Positions 34,911-47,264 of a stretch of 64,000 bases of DNA are shown here, piece after piece. The stretch is from positions 2,604,001 through 2,668,000 of the forward strand of contig HG738137.1 of assembly GCA_000499405.2 (NCBI GenBank), read 5' to 3'. The notes beneath the pieces are model-generated. The model saw only the letters and a program-made list of their open reading frames with translations. It was not told where the DNA came from and did not search any database. Each line of letters opens with the position of its first letter. Position 1 is the stretch's first letter. The position numbers and the translations under genes are program-made. The DNA is from Onchocerca volvulus (taxonomy: Eukaryota; Nematoda; Chromadorea; Rhabditida; Onchocercidae).

Positions 34911-36605
34911 ATTACCGATCAATTAATTATCGATCCATAATTATCGTTCAATCTCTTTGTCGAAAATAATGAGATTTCATTGCGTTAGTAAGTGTTGTTT
35001 ATATTTAAAAGAAACAAAGTAAAATTTAATCCAATAGAGAAGAATTAGGACAAATAATTAATCTGTCTTTAGATAAAAATTATGAAATTTTTGAAATCGT
35101 TTTTCTTTTTTGGATTTATGAAGCTAAGCAATAAATGAAATTTGATCATTTCTCATTGTGATTGTTACTTTAATATAATTCTTAATTAATAAATGTAATT
35201 TTTATTCAGTTAATATAATTTAATTCTTAATTAAGTAATAGAATTTATTTTTCACTCATTTCTTCACTTTCTCATTCCGTGATAGATGTTTATGCATTAT
35301 TTTTAATGGTAGTGCATCTGTTTATTAAAATTGGAATAGTTATTGATAATTTAATCATCAGACAGATCACGGAAAATATCATTTTCCGAAGTTTTTTACA
35401 TCAATCTTTTAATCACTCTGCAAAAATTTAGCCTTTTCAGAAAATATGACATTTTTTCGATTATTTGAGGGGAGATGCACTAAATGATAAAACAAATGTC
35501 ACATTTTCTGAAAAAATTCAATTTTTTTCCTCGCCATTAAAAGTTTCTATTTATTTTATTTTTGATAATTATAAAAATTTACTTTTTATTTGGCATTGTC
35601 ATTTTTCTGACAATTTAATTTATCGTTTTAATTTATTGTGATTTCGAGCTTCCTTTCACTTTATTGTAATTTTAAACCATAGATAAACTATAGGGAAATT
35701 TATTGTATTAATTCTATTTAATTCTTCCAGCAATTTTGTGAGTCTCTTTGCTAAGTAAAATAAAAGTTAATTTTCAGATCATTTAATTTGTACTTTGCAG
35801 TGGCCCGGCGGTATCCTTCTTAGTCGCAGTTTGCATTCATCTTTCTTTAATTCATAAAAAACAGGAAAATAATCAATAAAGTAAAAGTGATAAGAGGCAG
35901 AAGACAATCGACAAAACTCTTCCGCGACATTGTGTGACATGAGCATGATGCATTATTTGTCTTCTTTCCTTTATTTCTTTTAGAATTTCAATTTTCTGAA
36001 CTCATCATCCAAACTAGTCTTTTGCTACAGTTTGCATAAGATTATATCAATAATTGTTATTGATCAACGTTATCAAATAATAAAGAGATTCCATCATTTC
36101 TGAAAGTATTTCAATAATATTCCATACTATTCAACAGGATAAATTAACAGATCTTCTAAATCGGATTTAGTAAGTATCTTTGCAACACTTCAAGGTTTTC
36201 CATTGTTTATCCACCAGTCAATCAGAACGATTCAGTCTGTTGATGAAACTTTTTTGGAACGCATGTATGGATGGAATCGGAATGAATATCTGCCACGATG
36301 ATGAAATTAAGTTGTAAAATGTTCGTTGCTGATATTTCCGCAAATTATGCACGCATGTTTGCACGAACTGCATGCGATTCTTTTTGCTTTTTCTTATGGT
36401 TTTCAAAGCAAATCCCTGTACAAATAAAGCAACCAACATGCTTCATTGCTGATCATGCAAAACATTAACAGTTAAGATTTCTGTTGTTTTAATCAGGCGA
36501 TCACTTTATCGATCGGAATAACAACGTAATAATAAAGCAAAACATTGAAACGTATAGATATATGAGAATTAAAATTGATGCTTAAAAATAAATAATCAAA
36601 CGGAT
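34911..36605. other. NHR-B 3' flank, inner part of left arm
   Basis: The sequence is AT-rich. The stretch 35,100-35,310 resembles the NHR-A 3' flank. A minus-strand frame at 36,439-36,218 (mirror 39,998-40,219, plus) carries an acceptor-like TTGTACAG followed by GFALKTIRKSKKN, which is faintly like a second zinc-finger exon but lacks the cysteines. No intact gene is seen. Confidence 0.4.
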
Positions 36606-38015
36606 CAGTTGATTACACAACAAATATATATTTCCAATATCATTAATTTTTTTGGTGTAATAGAAAAATCAGTAATATATGAAAATGCACTAATTGAAGA
36701 TGAATAGAGAAAGAAGAAACGAAGCAAAGAAGTAAATATTATAAATGCTGGAACTGAGCGGTTGTATCAGAGGGAAAATTCCAATATAATTATTAGACAT
36801 ATAATAATTACTTCATCAAGAAGAATTCCATCTTACTTCTTCCGAAACATCTCTTTTCAATTTCCAATCTGTCCGGACTTCTCTGACGGAATATCGCTAA
36901 GCAAAACATTACTCCGAGCATTTTTTTCTACATTTTTTTTAGCCTAAAAAATCGATATTGCTATTATTTATCGTTATAGGTTTTCCAGTGTTACGCATCT
37001 ACTAGATGAAATCGATTTTTTGGATCAATTTACAATGTTAACTTTTAGATCAGTGTGTGACAGTACTTCCTTGGCTCAATTGAAATTAAAATTTGGCATA
37101 AAAAATTGCAGAAGACAAAAAATTTCTACTGATTTCAAATTTCATTTTATTCTCATTCCGCTAAAAAAACTTACTAATCATGATTCATGCGTCGTTGATA
37201 GCATGATTTGTCTGATAGATTCAAACTTACCAATTCATTAGGCATTAGCAATCCTTGTGATTGATGTAATCCATTTTCTTTCATATAATTGCCTGGATGG
37301 AAAGATTCTGGAATTTACCACTTGCATGATCAAATGGGAAAATCTTCATTCCATCACAATTTTTAGAAATCTATTGACGGAATTTGAATTAACATTGATA
37401 TCACTGATTATATTCAGACTGAAATCGCTGATTATCATTCCTCTGTCTTTTCTTTCTTATGCTTCAACCTATTCATTTTTTAAATTTTCAGACAACTTTT
37501 ATTCCTTTTATCATATGATCAACTAAAAAGAGTAATTTCCATGTTTCTTTGTATCATAGCCTCATCAATATGCATACTGTAGCTATTCGATAAAAAAATA
37601 AAATAAACTAACTTGACTGCAGCGAAGTCATCGTTAATTGCTGATTGATCTAAAATGAAAATATCTTCATAAGCAATCTATCGCTCAATCCTAGAAACAA
37701 CTTCAAAATCAAAACGAAATAATCTTCGATCAATATCATTTTAATTTGGGAATTCGACTTGTCATTTAGTTCCGAAAATTATTGCAAATTGCACTGTAGA
37801 TTAATTTAAAATTTAAGCAAAATTATGATAGCAATAATAAAATTAATGCTAAATAGCATCAATGAAACGTGCAACAAATTGATAAAAATTCGAAAAAAAA
37901 AAAACTTTTCTTAACATCAATTTTATATCATTTCTTTTCTATAATACTATTTTGGCTCAAAATGGAGCTCGAAGAGACATTTTCAATGATCCAAATGCTT
38001 CTCAGCCCAATTCTT

Positions 38016-39074
38016 TCAAACAATTTCACTAACATCAAGTTGTAAAAGTAAGGTCAAGCAAAAATTTTCTACCATTCCTGCGGCTATATTCGTAAATTTC
38101 GCATTGTTGTATCTGCAGGTATTCTTCGTCATCCAGGATACTTGATTGAAATCGGGATCTGATTTAGAATTAGTAGAAAGAATCAATTTTGGCGATAGTT
38201 TTATTCTTTCCGGAATAGATTGAAAAATGGAAGATGATGGTGATGATACGATACTTTCCTGATTGATAACCTGCGATAAGTCTGGCTCAATTCTCTCCTG
38301 CACATCGGCGATTTTCGGTAAATCCCATTCTCTTTGGTTCATTATGTAACTATGCAACATGAAATCGACCGTATTCGGTAATGTTGTCGGGGACATATGC
38401 AAGGAAGCCGCGATCGTCCTAGCCTCTTCCCAAGCATCTTGTGCTAATCGTGCATAATGCGTTGCTTTATCATTCAACAATTGAATTTTACGAAGAATTG
38501 GTAAATTATGTTGAAAATCATCGGTTGCTTGCGAAGACTTTATAGAATGCAATGGCAATGGCTGTATTGCAGTATTTATTTGCAAATTAGAAGCTGATGG
38601 TAACTGCTGCGTCATGATGTTCGGTTCCAGAATACAAGATAATGGTAATCGCTGCGCCATAATGTTCGGTTTCAGACGAAACGATAGCGGCAACCGTTGC
38701 ACCGAAACGATTGTTTCCAGATTAGAAGATAATGGCAATTGCTGTATCTCATCTTTTACTTGTGAATCGCCATCAGCATTGAGTGGTGTTGATTCGTTGC
38801 ACTTATTCGATGGATTATCATCGGAAAGTTCTTCAATATTATCGCTTGAATGACATGCTTTCGAGCATGTTTCAGAAGAGAGCTTTTCGCTGAATACATT
38901 ATTATTGCTAACGATAACATCTCGATATGGAATACTACTGCTTACATCAACAGCGTATGAAATTGGAGCAACGGTATAGTAGATTGTTGTAGTCGAATCG
39001 AAACGAAAGTCAACAGTCGAAGAGGTTGAAGTTGTGAACGTAGTAGACGCTGGTATCGAAGGATGCGGTTCCAT
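38016..39074 (-). CDS. gene C, NHR-A-like N-terminal exon, single copy
   Basis: This is an open frame of 352 codons, rich in Ser/Thr. I do not recognise a full domain. Residues around 205-260 (THYARLAQDAWEEARTIAAS, then M...LP) align with the NHR-A module MHYANLTEHLMEHARSAAAA, so C appears to derive from the first exon of an NHR-A relative. A 15-residue tandem repeat precedes it (about residues 111-177). The start is strongly marked: minus-strand ATATTTTTAG ends 3 nt before the ATG, an ideal trans-splice acceptor. A donor such as ATG|GTAGAA near 38,080 could end the exon earlier. No DNA-binding or ligand-binding exon lies downstream before the arm. It could be a stand-alone protein, a first exon whose remainder was lost, or a young pseudogene. 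Confidence 0.55.
   Translation of the reverse strand: MEPHPSIPASTTFTTSTSSTVDFRFDSTTTIYYTVAPISYAVDVSSSIPYRDVIVSNNNVFSEKLSSETCSKACHSSDNIEELSDDNPSNKCNESTPLNADGDSQVKDEIQQLPLSSNLETIVSVQRLPLSFRLKPNIMAQRLPLSCILEPNIMTQQLPSASNLQINTAIQPLPLHSIKSSQATDDFQHNLPILRKIQLLNDKATHYARLAQDAWEEARTIAASLHMSPTTLPNTVDFMLHSYIMNQREWDLPKIADVQERIEPDLSQVINQESIVSSPSSSIFQSIPERIKLSPKLILSTNSKSDPDFNQVSWMTKNTCRYNNAKFTNIAAGMVENFCLTLLLQLDVSEIV
38546..38744 (-). repeat. 45-bp tandem repeat inside gene C
   Basis: About 4.4 in-frame copies of a 15-residue unit begin Q-(Q/R/P)-L-P, for example QRLPLSFRLKPNIMA followed by QRLPLSCILEPNIMT. Units start near 38,744, 38,699, 38,654, 38,609 and 38,564 on the minus strand. Copies have diverged but length and frame are kept. 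Confidence 0.8.
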
Positions 39075-39077
39075 GAA

Positions 39078-39079
39078 CT
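39078..39079 (-). promoter_or_regulatory. putative trans-splice acceptor of gene C
   Basis: On the minus strand ATATTTTTAG is followed by TTC and the ATG at 39,074. A leader of only three nucleotides is typical of SL-spliced nematode messages. Confidence 0.5.
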
Positions 39080-41526
39080 AAAAATATTGACGAAATGCAA
39101 ACCGTGCTAAAAACAATGCTGCAGAGTCGTTGTGAAGCGCAACTTAAATGATCTGAAAATTTTCCTTGACGATTACTTCGAAAGATTCACAAAATGCTGA
39201 AAGAGAAAGCGCTAAAAGCAGGCGAACCTCAATAAATTATAAAAAAAAAGTTTCTTGATTAAAAAAATCACGATATCAATTATAAAGTGAATTTTTTGTA
39301 GTTAAAAAAACACCAAAAGAACTACACCAGAAATTTTGGATTTTAGAGGAAAAAGTTTTGGTTTTCTGGAAAAAAAATTGATATCTGTCCAATCGCTTAG
39401 TGCACCTTTTCGCAAAACTGCAGCATAATATGAATAAATGCGCGGGATTCCAGGAGGATATTTTCTCTATTGATCAAATTGTCACAGAAGATTCATCTAT
39501 CGATTAAATTGTCAGCAGAAGTCTTGTCTTTACCAATTTTCGTCTTGTTTAGTCACTAAGCATTATGATTCTCTTCAAATTGCTGCAATTAAATCAACTT
39601 CGCCATTCCATAACATCTTCAATGAAGAATTTCACAATTACTAATGAACAAAGATTTCGAGTTCACATAGTATGATAGAAATGAAACGATATAGAACTGA
39701 TATTAAGAAAAGTTTTTTTTTTTTTCGAACTCTTATCAACTTGTTGATTATTTCATTGATGCTACTAAGCGTTGATTTATTATCGAAATCATAATTTTAA
39801 GCATAATTTCACTTTAATTTCAAATTCATTAATCCGTTTGATTATTTATTTTTAAGCATCAATTTTAATTCTCATATATCTATACGTTTCAATGTTTTGC
39901 TTTATTATTACGTTGTTATTTCGATCAATAAAGTGATCGCCTGATTAAAACAACAGAAATCTTAACTGTTAATGTTTTGCATGATCAGCAATGAAGCATG
40001 TTGGTTGCTTTATTTGTACAGGGATTTGCTTTGAAAACCATAAGAAAAAGCAAAAAGAATCGCATGCAGTTCGTGCAAACATGCGTGCATAATTTGCGGA
40101 AATATCAGCAACGAACATTTTACAACTTAATTTCATCATCGTGGCAGATATTCATTCCGATTCCATCCATACATGCGTTCCAAAAAAGTTTCATCAACAG
40201 ACTGAATCGTTCTGATTGACTGGTGGATAAACAATGGAAAACCTTGAAGTGTTGCAAAGATACTTACTAAATCCGATTTAGAAGATCTGTTAATTTATCC
40301 TGTTGAATAGTACGGAATATTATTGAAATACTTTCAGAAATGATGGAATCTCTTTATTATTTGATAACGTTGATCAATATCAATTATTGATATAATCTTA
40401 TGCAAACTGTAGCAAAAGACTAGTTTGGATGATGAGTTCAGAAAATTGAAATTCTAAAAGAAATAAAGGAAAGAAGACAAATAATGCATCATGCTCATGT
40501 CACACAATGTCGCGGAAGAGTTTTGTCGATTGTCTTCTGCCTCTTATCACTTTTACTTTATTGATTATTTTCCTGTTTTTTATGAATTAAAGAAAGATGA
40601 ATGCAAACTGCGACTAAGAAGGATACCGCCGGGCCACTGCAAAGTACAAATTAAATGATCTGAAAATTAACTTTTATTTTACTTAGCAAAGAGACTCACA
40701 AAATTGCTGGAAGAATTAAATAGAATTAATACAATAAATTTCCCTATAGTTTATCTATGGTTTAAAATTACAATAAAGTGAAAGGAAGCTCGAAATCACA
40801 ATAAATTAAAACGATAAATTAAATTGTCAGAAAAATGACAATGCCAAATAAAAAGTAAATTTTTATAATTATCAAAAATAAAATAAATAGAAACTTTTAA
40901 TGGCGAGGAAAAAAATTGAATTTTTTCAGAAAATGTGACATTTGTTTTATCATTTAGTGCATCTCCCCTCAAATAATCGAAAAAATGTCATATTTTCTGA
41001 AAAGGCTAAATTTTTGCAGAGTGATTAAAAGATTGATGTAAAAAACTTCGGAAAATGATATTTTCCGTGATCTGTCTGATGATTAAATTATCAATAACTA
41101 TTCCAATTTTAATAAACAGATGCACTACCATTAAAAATAATGCATAAACATCTATCACGGAATGAGAAAGTGAAGAAATGAGTGAAAAATAAATTCTATT
41201 ACTTAATTAAGAATTAAATTATATTAACTGAATAAAAATTACATTTATTAATTAAGAATTATATTAAAGTAACAATCACAATGAGAAATGATCAAATTTC
41301 ATTTATTGCTTAGCTTCATAAATCCAAAAAAGAAAAACGATTTCAAAAATTTCATAATTTTTATCTAAAGACAGATTAATTATTTGTCCTAATTCTTCTC
41401 TATTGGATTAAATTTTACTTTGTTTCTTTTAAATATAAACAACACTTACTAACGCAATGAAATCTCATTATTTTCGACAAAGAGATTGAACGATAATTAT
41501 GGATCGATAATTAATTGATCGATAAT

Positions 41527-41590
41527 TATGAGGCATTTCTTATTAGGAATGTTTCGTGATAAGCACTAACTACAGTCGTCTTCCACATTT
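41527..41590 (-). pseudogene. remnant of NHR-B ligand-binding exon (right copy)
   Basis: This is the mirror of 34,847-34,910 with the same decayed VVSAYHETF motif. It lies just beyond the NHR-B stop codon. Confidence 0.6.
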
Positions 41591-43699
41591 TCATTTCTTA
41601 TAAAAAAAAGCCCATTTCTTTTTCTCTGAAAAATCAATATCATTATGTTTTCCTTAATTGAACAGAATTTTAAAAAACGACAAAATATTCTACTGAATGT
41701 AACATTTACCTGATATCATTCTTTTTTGGGCCAATTCCTGACCCATTCCTACATTAAGACATTTCTTGAATCGGCAACTTTGACATTTTTTTCGGTTTTC
41801 CCGATCGATTATACAATTATCTTGATTCTGGCATTTATATTTTGGCCTCTCCTCTTTGGTCCTTCGGAAGAAACTCTAAAATAATGAATATCATATTATT
41901 TGAAACTGTACTATACTTGAGCAGTCAATTGAATATTAGTAAAAGGCGACAAGATTTCAAAAATTACTGCCTTATCCTTCAGGTTTTTCGGAAAATTCTC
42001 CCAATGTGAGGTGGTGATGGTCAGACAATTATGAAAACAGGGAAGAATGCATTCGGGCTTGCAATTGCATCTTTGCGCAAGATTCTAGAAATATTTTCTG
42101 CGAGAGCTTCAAGCAAGTCGAGATGAGTCTGAAAGAAGCTCGGAATTTCCATCTTCTGCGCTTTGTTATTTAAAATACAAAATGTGTATATACCTTGCAT
42201 CCTTCGCAACTTAGCACACCGTAATGCTTTCCTGAAGCTTTATCGTTACATATCGCACATAAATTATTATTTTCTTCCTGATTTGAATTCATCAAAGGAT
42301 TCCCAACGTTTTTCGAATGAATCTTCCTCTTTAACAACGATGGTCTAAGTTGAGATGTGACAAGCGAAACTTGATGTCGTTTACTTATTGAATTAATTTC
42401 GCTCATCGGTATGACAGAATCCAGAACTGGTTGCCGTAATTCTTGAAATTCGGTTGATGCGTCATACGTTGTCGCATTGGTTATTGGATTAAAGGAGTCA
42501 GTGATTGAATACGATTGGACGGGTGTCAATTCTTTAAATACTTTTTCCTCTCCTTCTTCTTCGCTATCCTGAAATGATTGTTTTTGCTTCATCCATAAAA
42601 TGTACCAAAAGCAAAGGTTTTTATTGCTTTCCTTAGAAAATCGATAATTATCACACTGCATTGATTAGTTTTCGAATTTTTATCACACGAAAAAGTAACT
42701 TACTATTGCTGTTACTGAAGAATCAGTGGTCGGGAACAATCCTATTGTATTACACAGAAACGGATCATACCCAAATTCATCTTCGATCGACGTGTAATCG
42801 TTCAGATATGTTGCATCAGACAGCATAATGTTTGATATCTCACTTTTATGAATGTCATTGATACAGGATTTGGTGGGAAATGAAGTCGATATAAAGTCGG
42901 TTAATTGCTGCTGTTGTTGTTGTTGTTGCAATTGATTCGGTATCAATGGTTGTTGCATTTCGGAATTCGTTCGGAAAATTTTACTTTCAACATGGGATAG
43001 ATTTTCTGGTCGTTTTCCATCGAATCTTTTGCTATGCTTTGATGATTGACATCTGCCATAGTTTTGTCGTTTCCAACAGCGTATTGTTGAAAATGTGGAA
43101 CTTCCCGAAGATGTCAACAGTGGCGACAAATTTGCATGGACATTAGTTGCGGCTTTGGTATTCTTTACCATTGTTTCTTGGTTCCATATTACATCATCAG
43201 TTGATGCAATTTGCGACGGACTAGGCGAAATTAGTAAATTCGTAAATGATAATGCGGAAGATGGAAGTTGATGAATGTTTATAATTTCATTTCTATTTGA
43301 TGTTGAAATTGAGGCATTGACAACTTCAGGATTTGCAATGCTATTTGAAGTGATGACGGCTGTAGAAAATTGCGTTGAAGCGTTAGTTGATTTCGGAATA
43401 ACTGCTGATGAATTGCACTGCAACGATATAGTTGTCGATTTTTTGAAGCCAAAAGATTCTTCTCGATGGTTATTTGAAGTATTAACGCAGAATGTTGTGG
43501 CAGAGGATGAATAGGTCATGGCAGGGGATAAGTAGGGATAATTAATAGCTGAAGAAACTGAAGTAGGGTTGCAAAATTCCTCTGTTCTGTTACTGCCCAC
43601 AACATTGATGATGTTAATGCTCGGTGTTGTAGAGGCGAAAATAACCGGATCCTGAATCCGCACTACATTTAAATCCTTCCGGTCAAATTGTTGCGACAT
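41591..43699 (-). CDS. NHR-B, DNA-binding-domain-only nuclear receptor (right-arm copy)
   Basis: This is the mirror copy of the left gene. Exons are 43699-42704, 42568-42194, 41875-41710 and 41625-41591, giving 523 aa. Compared with the left copy I see one amino-acid change, Met288 to Ile (42,836 region), in the low-complexity N-terminus. The zinc-finger exons and the EGCKS P-box are unchanged. Upstream sequence differs by a few bases, including one beside the putative acceptor (AATTCTCTGTG here, AATGCTCTGTG on the left). All splice sites and the early stop are shared, so loss of the ligand domain preceded the inverted duplication or was spread by conversion. Confidence 0.8.
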
Positions 43700-46600
43700 T
43701 TTGGACGTCTAATCACAGAGAATTGTTATGGACACTAATAATGGTCAAATAGTTATTAAAAATGTAACTTTCCTCAAAAGAACGAACTATACGCATATAG
43801 GGTTGGTCATTATAAAGACTTTTTTTGACGTATAACAGAGAAAGACCATTGGTCAGCAGAGAATGTTAAGTAATGCGATGGGAGGGTCACATAATTTTGA
43901 CGTTTGAATAGTCATCAAATTATCGAAAATCATCGATGGCAATACAATAATAGTAATGAATACCTGAAAGACAACACAATAAGAAATCCATTATGCAAAA
44001 CGTTTGGCGGAATTTGTTTCATCCAATATGCCATTTTTCCGGATTACCACCCTTAAAATCCGTCTACTTTGCGAATGAAGAATCAGAAAGCTTAATCGAT
44101 TGGTCATTATTGTTGTATGTTTCTGGTGCTAATCTGGAAAATTTCTGTTTTTTCGAGCGAAGTTATCAGTTAATCTACAAAAAGTTTTCAGAATAATAAG
44201 AAATGGGCAAATTAGCTTATTTCTCATTACTCTGGAAAGAAAATAATAAATAAACAAAAATAATTGAAATGAAAATTAAGATCAAATTCGATATTGAAAT
44301 CAAATAGTTTTTATAATAAAGAACTATAAAATGCACAAATTAATTAACTAACAATAACTACAAGTTGTAATAACAGTATAGCCATAAATATGTATGATTT
44401 CGTCCCATCCGTGAATATATACATTGCATCCTGACTAAGTTGTATAATTAAACTGATTAATTTGATTCCGCTTAAGAATTCTTTCATTAGCTGAAAGGAA
44501 GTAAAAGATTGTTGTAAATGAATGAAAATCTGAAATATGGGAAAATTAACGACTTTATTTCGTAATTAAATATACTAAACAGATGAGGAAACATTAAATA
44601 AACTATGCGTTTTTTTTTGATTAAATAGAGCTTTGAAAAAGTTTACATTTCTGAAATGATTTTTCAAATTTTTAAAAGTGATTTTGATAAGCCGTAAAGA
44701 TTCCATTAAGTATCAATAATTATGCTTACGGAAGATTTAGTCATTTTCTTGTTAAAAAAATTTGAAACATTCTTCAGTCTGAAACCAATATGTGATTGTT
44801 TTGTGATTGCTTTCCTTATTACTTATTTGATTTCTTTGGAAGTGACAACGACGTTTTTAGCACTTGTATATATATATATATATGCAAATTTCACTGTTAT
44901 TAATCCTCTGGCTTGACATGAATACAAGATTTGAATCAGTTATTTAATACTTAAGAGGATGTATTCAAGTAAGATGCGAAAAATTGCTGAAATTGATAAG
45001 ATAAAAATTTTTGATCATGAATTTTAACAATGTTAATTATCAAGAAATATTTTATTAATAAAAGTGCAGACTGTGAAATATCCAGAGAAATTGAATGTTA
45101 ATGGTGGATTTTGTAAAATTTAAAATAACATAAATGATAATCAGTTGAAGTTCTCTCTGCTTATTCATTTACCTATCGATCTGTTTTATATTAAGAAAGT
45201 AAATTAAATATTATTGCAATAACAATATTTCCCTTCTTTTAATGGCTAAAATATATGTCAAAATGAACATATTGACCAGATAATTTTAAATCAGAGAAAA
45301 AAAAAATGAAATGATTCAATGGAAATGTTGCATTTATGCCTTCTTATTCTCGAATTTGTGTTGTGTCCTAAAAGCTTCACAGAATTCAGTTACTTTTTTT
45401 TGAAGTAACGAATGGTATTAGAAGAGTGTGATTCTGAAACTGTTGAAAAAGAAATGAGTTTCTGAGGGAAGCAGCGGAGTAGAAAGGAGCAGAAGAAGAA
45501 CTGAAACCCAACAACAGCCGTCAATCCATCTTATATAATAAGGTTGATGAGAAAAACACCTGAGGTGCTGGGTGGAGCTTAGAGAATGGATAAAACCTCG
45601 CAATATGACCTTATATTTTAATCTTTGGTCAGGTCATGAAGATTGATTTTTATCAGTGAAATAATTTTCGCATTTAAATTTAGAATCTATCTGACGTATG
45701 GTCGAAAATCTGAAGCATATGATGACAAGTAATTAGCAAAAAATAATATTCATATGAATTGTGAATCCAATTTTGAAAAGACGATTTGATTGTTTTATGT
45801 AATCTTATTTAATGTAGCAGCATTATTCCTTCTCTGTCACGTCGGATTCAGAAATTGAATTTTTTGAAAAGCGGCAATTTCGAATTTTTATGAAATATTC
45901 CATTGATTATTGTATTTTGGAATCGCTGATATGTCTTAATTCATGAAAAAAAAAAAGACAAATATATCGAGTGAGACGGAAGTGCATACCAACAATTAAG
46001 ATATCTAGAACGATATATGAAACGATAAAGGCTTTTAGGAAGATCATTTTCCAATTTCCTTCAGGAAAATCGATTCATAGAAATATAATCACTCAAATTT
46101 TATTCACTTCTAAAGTCAATCTAACTTAAATTCAGTACACAGTTTGTTTGAGAATTAAAAATCAATTCAATTTGATGGTTAATTTCCCGCCGTAATAAAC
46201 TACGGCAGAAATAACTTTGAATTTGACCTCAAGTGAATCAAAGTAATGAAAGTATTCTGTTGAATTCAGTATCCTTCATCTTTTTCACGTAAAAATAAAT
46301 TTCTGTAATCTTCTGGAATATTAAGTGAATCAATTTATTTACTTCTTCCAGAAACATAGCATTTTAAAATTCTTTTTCTTCATTGTCGCAATCAGTTCGT
46401 TATCATTTGTTTTTTATCAATTTGGACAGATATTAGCCATTGCCAGTCTCATGTTTTCAATTGAAGAATATCGCATGTCTAAGATCATCGTATTGCATGT
46501 CGTTTTCACCATCAGCATTATCATTATCATTCTTATTACCATTATCATGTTATACTGTTATATACTTGTGACCTTCTGGAATATTCAAACATCAATAGTT

Positions 46601-47242
46601 ATAGTAATATTCATTTTTGTAAATAATGTTATCCAGTGGTTTTCATTTGTTTCGTCATGAATTGAAGTGAATATTTGTTGCTTCATATTTTTCAAGTTAA
46701 TTTGCTGGTCATTCGCGGTTTAAACAAAATCAAAAAAGTTTAAAGTTCAGTTCAGAAATCAATTTGTTCATTGAAAGATATTGCTAAATGGCTTTGAATT
46801 ATTGGCCTTTCTGTTAAAATTTGCTTTTTACTATTTAATTTTTCTTGAAACAATGACGATTTCAAAAATTATTACAGAGCAAATGGAGTTGAAATGAAAT
46901 ACATTTTGGATATGCCTCAAAAAACAATGAAGTTGTTTTAATGTCCAAATTTGACCCTGTGAAAATGAAAAATGGAATTGAAGGATCAAAAATTAATACT
47001 CTGAACCTATTCGCCAACACGAACTGAGTATATATTTGTAAAATATGTGATCTTTCTTTGCTATCAAACAAAATTTGAATGTCAAAGACTCATTTTCGGT
47101 ATAAAAATCATTTATTTCGACATTTTTCTGTCTGTCGCTTTTTCTTTCTGATAGTCACAAAATTGTAAGATTAAATTCTGTTCCTCAGTTCTCACAGTTT
47201 CTTCAATTTAATTATTTCACTCACTTGGAAACGAACCTCAAA
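43700..47242. other. intergenic DNA, right arm
   Basis: This mirrors 29,194-32,737: receptor half-sites, hairpin, GATAAT-rich patch and TA run, with no convincing gene. Confidence 0.45.
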
Positions 47243-47264
47243 CTCAAACTTGGGTAATTAAACC
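47243..47264 (-). other. exact SL1 spliced-leader sequence (right arm)
   Basis: This is the mirror copy of 29,172-29,193. The plus strand shows CTCAAACTT then GGGTAATTAAACC. It is likewise followed (minus strand) by a repeated TTTGAG and no immediate donor. Confidence 0.8.

Larger units (their letters stand above)
19452..36605 (+). repeat. giant palindrome, left arm (about 17.15 kb)
   Basis: This arm is the reverse complement of 39,832-57,000. Paired coordinates sum to 76,435-76,437 over almost the whole arm, so net indels are only 1-2 bp. At the outer edge a 17-bp block in the right arm shifts the sum to 76,452. Both receptor genes, the SL1 sequence and all open frames recur in mirror image. 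Differences are sparse inside but clearly more frequent between about 19,450 and 20,950. The inner border is at CGGAT (36,601-36,605), after which the sequences are unrelated. Confidence 0.95.
36606..39831. other. palindrome spacer (unique, 3.2 kb)
   Basis: This single-copy sequence lies between the arms. Its right half holds gene C (minus strand, start 39,074). The left half, 36,606-38,015, is AT-rich with short plus-strand frames that look non-coding. No zinc-finger exon was found on either strand. Confidence 0.85.
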
